From assembly GCA_015852425.1 (NCBI GenBank), contig JAAAIG010000710.1:1-20328 (forward strand): 20,328 bases of DNA, read 5' to 3'. This document shows, one piece after another, positions 1 to 8,758 of the stretch. Each line of letters opens with the position of its first letter. Position 1 is the stretch's first letter. The notes below the pieces were generated by a model, which was not told the origin of the DNA, ran no database searches, and saw only the letters and a program-made list of their open reading frames with translations. The position numbers were made by a program, and so were the translations under genes. Origin of the DNA: Gryganskiella cystojenkinii. Lineage: Eukaryota; Mortierellomycota; Mortierellomycetes; Mortierellales; Mortierellaceae.

Positions 1-312
1 TTCCTTCAAGATGTCGCCTCCGATGACGACAATACGCTACTCCCATGGCCTACTCTCAAAGCGAAACACGAACTGAAAGGCCCGGTACGATCGTGGTATG
101 CAGCACTTGTATTTCATCTCTGCGAATCTGGCCAAGATACGGCCGACAGTGACGACGATGGCACTGTCGAAGACAACAATGACCGTGATGATGAATCAGA
201 CTGCCGGTCGACTGCAGACTCGCACAATGGTCACTCACCGCCTCCTCTAACCGAGGACTCACGAGAGCTCCTCTGGTGGATCCACGGATTCAACGCCGAG
301 CCAGAGCACTGA
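1..312 (+). CDS. 3' part of an unidentified gene (frame open from left edge)
   Basis: Reading from base 1 gives 103 open codons ending in TGA at 310-312. The protein part has an ordered segment (LPWPTLKAKHELKGPVRSWY), then an acidic, probably disordered stretch (DSDDDGTVEDNNDRDDE), then SRELLWWIHGFNAEPEH. The start lies outside the window. I do not recognise the family. A GTATGC donor at 96 and a GACAG acceptor ending at 149 would remove 54 nt in frame, so this may be two exons. A second frame, open from 251 to 403, and a third, open past 372, also look coding, so the true 3' end may lie further right through splicing or a sequence frameshift. Coding status is moderately likely; the exact end is uncertain. 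Confidence 0.4.
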   Translation, partial: FLQDVASDDDNTLLPWPTLKAKHELKGPVRSWYAALVFHLCESGQDTADSDDDGTVEDNNDRDDESDCRSTADSHNGHSPPPLTEDSRELLWWIHGFNAEPEH

Positions 313-371
313 TCACAGTGGCGCAAACACTATCGGTAGCAACAACACAAGAAGACCATGGGCGAGTGAGG

Positions 372-721
372 ATAAACAAAACAACCATTCAAAAGGCAAC
401 AGCGTCAAATGATGGTGCCCTCACACCCACTCATTCGCCTACAAGAACAGATGGTCCAGAGCCATACAAAACACAGACGCATGGTTTACCCTCTATCAAT
501 TCTTCCCCTTCAATGATTAGTCAAATTTCTTACTTGAGCCCTCGAGCTATCTTGTCAGCGTCGAATGAGATTACCGACGGCGTCCACAGGGGGTCCAGAA
601 CCCTCAAGGTTAGATCGCCTTTATTGATGGATAGCTCGGGCGACGGTCTGGTTGAAAAGGTAATCAAAGAGGAAGAACGTTTTCGTCGACCAGGTCGTCA
701 AATAAAATTTTCTTTCAGTGA
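372..721 (+). other. Coding-like stretch, possible last exon of the left-edge gene
   Basis: The frame beginning at 372 reads a Ser/Thr/Pro-rich, fungal-looking sequence, for example DGALTPTHSPTRTDGPEPYK and SYLSPRAILSASNEITDG, in a frame different from that of 1-312. It runs unbroken to 878 without splicing. If a GTAATC donor at 660 pairs with the TTTCTTTCAG acceptor ending at 718, the protein ends LVEK directly at TGA 719-721. AATAAA hexamers at 701-706, 800-805 and 804-809 suit a transcript end here. No family is recognised. It could be the terminal exon of the gene at 1-312 or a chance open frame. Confidence 0.25.
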
Positions 722-1137
722 GAATCCAAAGGGTTGTAAAATAGGCCCAAATGCACCGGGTCAGTCAAATAGATATTGTAATAATATTAATAGGTTGAAA
801 ATAAATAAAATTCAAGGCAGCTCGGAAATAGATTCAGCAACTCTGGCATGCTACCAAACACTTATTTTGATGGCGTAAAGTGAGAAGTCCTCGGAGCAAG
901 GCCAAATACGAACAAAAAAAAAAAAAAAATTAAGAAAGGGACTGCAGCACGGCGTGGTCTCAGAGTGCAGTGTAGCGAGGGCGGCAAGATACCTTTCTAG
1001 GAGAATGATTGCTGTCTTTGTCAGGCTACGCCACTTGGAAATAAAAGACGATGGAGAGTGTGACAAAAAAAGAGTATTAAATATGTTTTTTGTAGTTATT
1101 AATATGGTGGTTGCACGAAATTTAAACTATCTGTGAG
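722..1137. other. Intergenic, AT-rich, no gene seen
   Basis: This stretch holds AATAAA hexamers at 800-805 and 804-809 and a 16-A run at 914-929. Short open frames on both strands lack any recognisable protein character. It probably contains the 3' end of the left-edge transcript and the distal promoter of the ABC transporter. Confidence 0.5.
914..929. repeat. Poly(A) homopolymer, 16 nt
   Basis: An uninterrupted run of 16 A lies between the left-edge gene and the ABC transporter. It could be a nucleosome-excluding tract or simple slippage; length may be unreliable in an assembly. Confidence 0.9.
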
Positions 1138-1186
1138 CATAAAAAGGCGGCGGTGCATTATTTTTCACATAAAAAGGCGGCGGTGC
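1138..1186 (+). repeat. 19-bp perfect direct repeat upstream of the ABC transporter
   Basis: CATAAAAAGGCGGCGGTGC occurs at 1138-1156 and again, identical, at 1168-1186, with an 11-bp AT-rich spacer (30-bp period). The second copy runs into a ten-T tract. The unit joins a TATA-like CATAAAAAGG to GC-rich GGCGGCGGTGC, and lies 97-145 bp before the ATG at 1283. It may carry a duplicated core-promoter element or a transcription-factor site. That role is inference; the repeat itself is plain in the sequence. Confidence 0.9.
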
Positions 1187-1282
1187 TTTTTTTTTTACGT
1201 GTTTCGTTACCACTATCTTTCCTTTTTCTTATCTCTGTTAATTACCTTCTTGGATTGATCACTCTCCCCACTTTCTCAAACA

Positions 1283-4200
1283 ATGGCACAGCAACACCCA
1301 TTGTTGCCCGGTCAACACCTTGCATTACAGGAACCTGGCCTCACCTCGGCTCTGGGAGATGATGCTCCTTACTTATCTTGCCGATCACCTGAAGGATGGG
1401 TATGTTTAATAATTTATTTTATCTGTGTTTTTTCTTTCCATCGTAAACTTAAAAAAAAAAAAGAAAGAAAAAAAGAAATTGAACATGCGCCAACAGAGAG
1501 GATTTACAAGTCGGAATGAATAACCATTATGTGATTACGAAATAGGGTCCAGTTAGCCCAGATCGGTTTGGATTTACTCTCTGTTTCGAATACGGGTAAG
1601 AATATTCCCGGATCTGCATGCACTGTTTCTTGTTTGGATATCTGTGCACTCGTGGTCATCAAACATTCCACTGACAAGTGAATTTTTTTTGTGGTGGGGG
1701 GTGCCGCATTTTGTTTTGTTTTGCCTGTTTCTATCTTCCTTTCCAGTGTCCTTTATGGTTGCCTATCGGCGTTTGCCATGATTGTCCTCCTAGGTAGACT
1801 CGCATACCTATTGAAGGATGGCAAAGGAAGGCGCTATCGATTCGGTCGTACCGATTGGATTTACTGGCCAAGTCAGATATGCATGGGGGCCATTGCGATC
1901 TTTGCGTACCTTTCCGCTTACATGTTATCTCAGGATGGACCAGCGAATCATCTCGCTTTGGTCGGAAACCTGGCCATGGCTCTGACATGGGTATAATTTC
2001 TCTTTAGGCATATATCGTGAAAATATGCATGCTCGTTCGAATTTGCTAAGATATTCATTCTTTTATTTTTCAAACCACATTTCAAAAACCATGTAGACAC
2101 TGGCTATGGTTGTAAACTATTACGAGCACTTGTATACGATCCGATCCTCGGATGTGGTATTTTCTTGTTACCTCGTCTTTATCACTTCGGTGTCGATTCA
2201 TGTCCGGACAGCTTATCTCGTGTTCACCATGATCGGGAACCTGCCCTCCATGCCGGTACCGCCGCCCCCAAGCCAACCAACTTTCCCGCCACTGTCATGG
2301 GACCAAGATGAGATTGACAAGTTTATCCCATCCTCTCTCCTTCGAGTAATCCTATCGAGTCCTCTACCTTTTCTCGTTTTGGGACTCTTGATCGAGGCCT
2401 GGCCTCGCGGAAAAACTCTGGTCCAAAGGCGAGCCACTACTGAGGAAGGTGCCTCCGATTGGGACAAGGCCAATTTTTTCTCCCGGATCACGTTTCATTT
2501 CCAACAACCCATCTTGACCCTATCCATGAAGAAACAAGGGGATCTGAAACCGGACGATATCCAGAATCAATTACCAAGCTACCTAAAGTTGGTGAATTCT
2601 AGACTGCAACCGTTCTGGGATCATGCTCTGGCGAAGTCCTCTTGGTCGAGCAGCAAGGGACAGAAACAATCTGCGACAAGAGGCAATAGCGGCCAGAAGG
2701 GAGGCAATGATGATAAAATCGTTCGACCTTCATTGCTTTGGGTTTTCCTCCGAGCAGAAGGGTTTAGACTTGTACCCTTAATCCTGACTAGAATCGCTCG
2801 ACCGGCGGCGACGTTTGCTGTACCGTTTGTCCTCAGTCTCTTTCTGAGATACCTACAGGACGTTCAACGCGTTACAAAGGATGGAGAAGGAGGAGGAAAT
2901 CAGACAGCACCCTCGCTGGAATATGGTTTGTTCCTAGCAACAGCCATGTTTCTGACGACTTTAACGAGTGCGATTCTTTTAGTCGTAAACCGAGATCAAG
3001 TCACGTTACTCAGTCTTCACTCGAAAACACAGTTGATCTCTTTGATCTATCAGAAATCCCTTCGACTTTCACCGGGGGCTCGTCAGCAACTCCAGTTCAA
3101 CGGCAAGCCATCGGTCGCCAAGGACGAGGATAAGGAAGGTGACAAGGACAAGAACAAGAACTCTAACAATGGGTCGTCGTCGACTAGAGTAGCGTCGATC
3201 ACAAACTTGATGGAGGTCGATGCCGAGCTCTGGGCAGGTGGATTCATCGACTTGAGCATGTGGATCTCATTCCCAATCGAAATCGGTCTGTCCCTCTACC
3301 TTTGTATGTTTTTACATTTTTCGGCGCTTTATTATTTTGATTTCAGGACGTGGTTGCTTGCTTGCATGCATGAAGTTGATACCACGATGTTTTAACTGAC
3401 ACATTGGAATCGATAACATGTTCTTTGATGGGAAAAAAAAAAAATTAGTATACGATTTACTCGGGTGGAGTGTTTGGGTCGGTTTGGCTGTCATTGTCAG
3501 TTTGACACCCATTCAAATCTATCGGGCTAAATTCCTTACAAAGATGCAGCGGTTAAAACTCGGTCATATGGATGATCGTATCCGAGTCACAACCGAGGTT
3601 TTGTCAGCAATCAAGGTTGTCAAGTTGTACTGCTGGTAAGAGAACATGATCGGGCTCCTCCATATTTTGTACAGTATCCTGATTGTTACGTATTGTATAT
3701 TAACAATCGTTGCCCTTGAAATCTTACACGCAATACTTCAATCAGGGAATCTGCCTTTCTGCAAAGGATTCTAGGACACCGTAACAAGGAACTGAATGAG
3801 CTGCGGCGCATGGGTATCATGTATTCATTCATGTCTATCCTCTATATTTCTTCAAACCTCGTAATCTGTCTCGTGACCCTCTCGGTCTTTGTGATCTATG
3901 GTGGCGAACTGACCCCTCAGACTGTCTTTGTGAGTATGGCCCTCTTTTCCATGTTGCGAATCCCGATTGCAAATATCTCGGAGGCAATCGGCGCCACACT
4001 CGATTTGACCGTGGCCTCGAGGCGCATTGAGGATTTCTTGCTCCTCGAGGAGATTGATACCAATGTGGTCGAGAGAGTTCCTGAGAACAGTCAGCATCGA
4101 GAGCCTGGTGAGGTTGTGGTGGCAATGACGAATGCCACTTTTTCGTGGATTGACCGACCAGAAACGAATGCGGAGGAAAATATCAATGATGAGAGTCAGG

Positions 4201-7178
4201 CACTCTTGTCTGCTATAGAGGAGACCTTTGCATTCAAGCCCACGCTCCAAAACATTAACTTGTTGGTGGCACGCGAAAGCCTGGTGGCGATTGTTGGAAG
4301 AGTCGGAGAAGGAAAATCATCCTTGCTCAGTGCTGTCATTGGGGAGATGTACAAACTACAGGGGCATGTCCGTACCAAGGGCAAGATTGCCTATGTCCCT
4401 CAACAACCCTGGATCCTCAATATGACCGTACGAGAGAACATCTTGTTTGGAAAACCTATGGATCAAGACCGGTATCGTGCTGTCTTGTTTGCTTGTGGAC
4501 TGGAACCAGATCTTGACCTCATGCCGGCCGGGGACATGACGGAGATTGGCGAGCGTGGGATTAACCTGTCTGGAGGTCAGAAACAACGCGTGTCCCTGGC
4601 AAGAGCAGCCTATCAAGATGCAGATATTTACCTGTTGGACGATCCCCTGAGTGCTGTGGATGCTCATGTGGATCAACATCTTTGGAGCGAGTTGATTGGA
4701 CCAAACGGTTTGCTACGCAACAAGACCAGACTGCTGGTCACACACGGTATTCACCACTTGAAAGCGATGGATCAGATTATGGTCATTAAGGATGGCGCGA
4801 TAGTCGAAGCGGGTGGATATGATGAGTTGATAACTCAGGAACACATATTCTCTCGCTTGATCCTGGAATATGCTGTGGAGCATCGACGCGACAAGAAACA
4901 AACCAAGGCAACCACCGACTCGGACAGCACCACTAGACTTTCATCGATCACAAAAACTTCTACAGGGGTCAGTCATTCTTCCGATAGCAGTGCAATTCAA
5001 GAGAGAGCAACGGTTTCCAAAATGGACACCAAAGCCGAACTCATCGCCAAGGAGAAAATGCAGGATGGGAATGTTTCCTGGGATGTCTTTATGACATATA
5101 TCCGAGCAGTGTAAGCTACCGTTGTTTCTATAATGTGCTTCCAAAAAGAGTTCATTTCCAAAATCAAAAAAAGGGCTATGACAGTAAACTAATGTTTCTC
5201 TTCCTCAATCTTGACTTGTTCCGACCGGGGGGATAAAAAAAACAGATCTTACAAGAATGCAATCTTGGTTACAATCTTCATGATCCTCACTCAAGTCTGT
5301 CTCGTCAGCACAAACCTATGGCTGAAATATTGGATTAACGTCACAGAAAGACGCCGAGATGGCGACGAGGATCCGCTATCGCTTCATCTATTCTTGACTG
5401 TGTTCGCACTATTGACATTGTTTTATGTCGTGATCTGCATCGTGTTGATGTGGGTCATCTTCGCGGTCGCTCGAATCCGGGCCGCTGAGCGCCTGCATAG
5501 AGTTTTTCTTGAGAGGGTCCTGCGTCTTCCTGCTGCGTTTTTTGATACTACCCCGTAGGTCACTTTACGTGTTCACGTGCGGTATTGCTGCTCTTCCCAC
5601 CTCCTTTTTTATACGATACTTACTTCTTTTTCTTACAATTATTTCTTTACGAACAATCTGATCAATAGACTGGGACGTATACTGAACAGAGTCTCCGGCG
5701 ATATTGCAGCCGTGGACCAGCAAGTACCTGCAAAAATCTTTGAAGTCACGAATAACAGTGTGATTCTCATCGCCTCCTTAATAATTGTCTCAGTCACCAC
5801 TCCAATCTTCTTAATCGCCTTGCCCTTTCTCCTCTTGGCCTTTGGAATCGTGACTCAAATCTACATTAAGGCCTCTCGGTCCTGTAAACGCATCGAATCT
5901 GTAGCAAAGTCGCCTATTTTCCAACATTTCACAGAGTCCCTTGGAGGATTGTCGACGATCCGAGCCATGCATATTCAGGATAGATTCCAAGAAGAAAATG
6001 ATACCAAAGTGGATCTGCACACAAACGCCTTTGTAGTCTTCTTGCGCTGTATCCGCTGGTTGGAAATTCGCACCCAGGTGATGAGTTCCTTGATCATCCT
6101 TCTTACCTCAGTTTGGTTTGTTCTGGCCCCCCGAGGATCCATTGATGCTAGTACAGCAGGTTTGGCTTTGAGTTTTGCAATGTCAATCACAAACGCCATG
6201 ATCTGGTTTGTGCGAAACTACTGTGACCTTCAGAACCAACTAGTCGCAGTCGAGAGAATTCGAGAGTACGCAGATATGCAGCCTGAGGCACCAATGGAGA
6301 CCAAACAGATTGGTGGATCAGCTGAGGCTGAGCGAGCTCTGAGACATGGATGGCCTACTCACGGTGGTATTATGTTTGACCATTACTCGATCCGGTACCG
6401 CGAAGGATTAGATTTGGTCCTCAAGGAGGTTTCATTTGAGGTCCGAGGAGGTGAAAAGGTTGCAGTTGTTGGCAGAACAGGTGCCGGAAAGTCTTCGCTC
6501 ACATTGGCTCTCTTCCGTATGATCGAGGCTGCCGACAGCCATTGGGTGAGGGCTACAAACAACGCGGGTCCTGTTTACAATGAGTCTTCAGACCTTGACT
6601 TTAACAATGGTCACGGAAGAGGAGGAAAGATCGAGATTGATGGGATCGACATCTCGACGTTGGGTCTTCGAGATCTTCGTCAACATTTGTCTATCATCCC
6701 TCAAGAGCCTACACTCTTTGCGGGGACGATTCGTGAGAACCTCGACCCATTCGGTGAAAGCTCCGATACTGATCTCTGGGAATGTCTTGAACGAGCTCAC
6801 TTGAAAGACACGGTTACTGGTCTCCCTGGAGGCTTGTCCTTCCAGGTTGCGTCCCAGGGCGAGAATTTTTCTGTCGGTCAACGGTCCCTGATCTGTTTGG
6901 CTCGAGCGCTGCTTCGAAAGAGTCGAATCCTGATCTTGGATGAAGCAACGGCAGCTGTGGACGTGGAGACGGATGAGTTGATCCAAAACACGATCCGAAA
7001 GGAGTTTGCAGATAGAACCGTGTTGACGATTGCGCACAGGATCAAGACTGTGATGGACTCCGATCAAATCTTGGTGTTGGACCAGGGTCGAGTCCTCGAG
7101 TACGCTCCACCCAAGGTGTTGCTTCAAGACAAGGGATCCATGTTCTATAGTCTTGCTAAGCAAGCTGGAGAGTTGTAA
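1283..7178 (+). CDS. ABCC/MRP-type full-length ABC transporter (eight exons)
   Basis: ATP-driven membrane exporter of the MRP/YCF1 type, typically moving glutathione or other conjugates across the vacuolar or plasma membrane; substrate unknown. Exons: 1283-1399, 1546-1595, 1747-1990, 2097-3303, 3449-3635, 3746-5110, 5246-5554, 5669-7178. They total 4989 nt and 1662 aa, and all junctions keep frame. The N-terminus carries the ABCC hallmark EGWGPVSPDRFGFTLCFEYG and a TMD0-like hydrophobic region. NBD1 has Walker A GRVGEGKSS (about 786-794), LSGGQ (876-880) and Walker B with Asp-Asp (900-901) in place of the catalytic Glu, normal for ABCC NBD1. NBD2 has GRTGAGKSS (about 1428-1436), FSVGQ (1560-1564) and catalytic Glu1585. 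A Lys/Asp/Asn-rich insert lies at about 472-501. Residues of about 1446-1475 may be an in-frame intron. ATG context CAAACAATGG is good. Family sure, some junctions less so. Confidence 0.94.
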
Positions 7179-7226
7179 AGGTATATTCAATCACAGTAGA
7201 ACACCATGCGACTGTACTAGAAAGCG

Positions 7227-7232
7227 AATAAA
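7227..7232 (+). terminator. Poly(A) signal AATAAA of the ABC transporter gene
   Basis: AATAAA lies 49 nt after the TAA stop of the ABC transporter, a usual place for fungal 3' processing. The cleavage site itself cannot be seen. Confidence 0.6.
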
Positions 7233-8087
7233 TATCTTATACTTCAGGTAGTATCACCTTCGTTAATGGTTGGCCTATTGCTGAAACTGAATGAACGCGA
7301 CAGAGTAAGACAGTCAACCGTTTATCAATCATTTCAATCGAGTTTTATAGTCGCATCTCGGACGCGACTTTTGCTGGCCGGATATCTCCACGTATCTTCG
7401 AAAAGAGGAGAGACCATAGAACATACTGGCGAGACAGGCTGCGTCCAGGATCGTTTGACCGAAGAAATGCACGATCTAGTAGGAGGCGCAAGTGATGGTC
7501 AATCATATTAACCTGGTTCTCGAACGAACAGCTGCTGTCGATTTATCGTTTTCATTTTCTTTTTTTTTCTTTTTTTTTTTGCTTCTTACCAACGACATGC
7601 TGCTTGTCCTCATGAGAAAGCTCTTGTCTGATTCCGGGAGCAAGCCGTTTGAATTTAGAGGGAGTAAAGAATGGATCGCGTGGCACTATAGCTCCATCTG
7701 AAAGAAATAAAGCCATCGATTGCAATATTAGACGGGTCACGCAGATTGACGAATACACGGAAGAACATCACCTTTTTTTTGTTGTGTATTTCATTTCTTT
7801 CTCACCACTCCAAGTACAAGATGCCCAAAAAACATGGATTATTCGCATTGGCTACTTCGACGCCTGATTCGGCCGTGAAGGAAAGCCTTCAGGAAATAAC
7901 CCAAAAACAAAACAAAAAAGAAAAGTTCGAAAGGAAAGGTTCAATCCCTGGACCTAAATGGCAAAGGATGTAGGAGAGAGGTTGACGGTTTGGAAAACGC
8001 ACCTGCTCACTACTATGGCCTGGCGAAGTCGTCTGGGAGAATGAAAAAGGGAAGGGGAATGCAAGTGATGTGAGTGACATGACAGTG
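7233..8087. other. Long gap between convergent genes, no gene supported
   Basis: About 850 bp separates the transporter's poly(A) signal from the minus-strand monooxygenase relic. It holds T runs at 7560-7568 and 7570-7580. Two ATG-started small frames were considered: 7266-7511 (81 aa) and 7821-7973 (50 aa, beginning MPKKHGLFALATSTPDSAVK). Neither shows a domain, signal peptide or membrane segment, and overlapping frames look equally good. For convergent genes the gap is long, so it may once have held the lost 3' part of the relic, but no residual similarity was recognised. Confidence 0.5.
7560..7580. repeat. Interrupted poly(T) tract
   Basis: Nine T, one C, then eleven T in the convergent intergenic gap. 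Simple-sequence tract with no further evidence of function. Confidence 0.85.
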
Positions 8088-8477
8088 TCACGAAGAGAAA
8101 ACAAACACTACGGGCAGATCGAGCAGGTCCGCCGCGGTCATCATTGAATGCCTGAGAAAACAACATGAGAAAAAGGTTACTTTTGATTGCTACTCCGTGT
8201 ATCGATTCGGCCATCCTTGCCACCCTTTGAGGAAGAGCTGTGATCCCACGAGGAGGTTTGGAGAGGGCCAGGCCAGCATCTTTTGTAGCAGTCCAAGTTG
8301 GTCCATTAAACTGATCACAACTGGGTGAAGTGAGATGGAGATTCCCAAGGATCGCAAACAGGAAGCTTGTTCCAGGTTATGGTAGTCGATACCGGCTCGT
8401 TCCAGCCTGATACCCATGATCAAGCCAGCAAGACCGGCACTCACAATGATAACACGCAGATTCGAGGGTGGGGACAT
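8088..8477 (-). pseudogene. Truncated, decaying FAD-dependent monooxygenase (N-terminal relic)
   Basis: Starts at ATG 8477 with an N-terminus typical of PF01494-type flavoprotein monooxygenases (NLRVIIVSAGLAGLIMGIRL). Exon 1 (8477-8194) is followed by a possible 42-nt intron (8193-8152, GTAGCA...TTTTCTCAG). Exon 2 (8151-8088) adds HSMMTAADLLDLPVV, resembling the substrate-domain 'M.R.DLLDLL' segment of the family, then stops at TGA 8090-8088. The product would be 115 aa against about 430 for the intact neighbour. The first Gly of the FAD-binding GxGxxG motif is Ser13 (codon AGT, one transition from GGT). The DG and GD motifs and the C-terminal domain are absent. It lies 281 bp downstream of an intact paralogue in the same orientation, which suggests tandem duplication followed by decay. 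An expressed short protein is not excluded. Confidence 0.72.
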
Positions 8478-8638
8478 TAACGCAGGAAGGAGAGGAGAGG
8501 AGTGAATTCGATGTGTTCAAGTGCAGGTGGAATGAGAGTGTATCTTCTTTTTCTGCATTGCTAAGAAAAAAATGAAATGAATTATGGTAAGAGAGGGAGG
8601 CACAAGAATGCAATGCCGGTTTTGCTGGTCTAAGGTTA

Positions 8639-8644
8639 TTTATT
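8639..8644 (-). terminator. Poly(A) signal AATAAA of the intact monooxygenase gene
   Basis: TTTATT on the plus strand reads AATAAA on the minus strand, 114 nt beyond the TGA stop of the intact monooxygenase and before the start of the relic. This fits separate transcription units for the two copies. Confidence 0.5.
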
Positions 8645-8758
8645 TTTTCCAAAGCTGCACCCTTCCTCTCCGTCCCTTTTCCTAGCAGGTAGCAGATGCA
8701 TGAGCGGATAGTCATACGCAATGATAGGAAAGAGGGACTCATTGGAACATTTGACGGC

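Noticed and set aside
7266..7511. ATG-started 81-codon frame after the transporter
   Set aside because: No domain, signal or membrane segment; composition is not distinct from the other frames, and it begins only 34 nt after the transporter's poly(A) signal.
7821..7973. 50-codon frame beginning MPKKHGLFALATSTPDSAVK
   Set aside because: It looks tidy, but the overlapping frame on the same strand is equally protein-like and there is no family match; kept only as a note in the intergenic entry.
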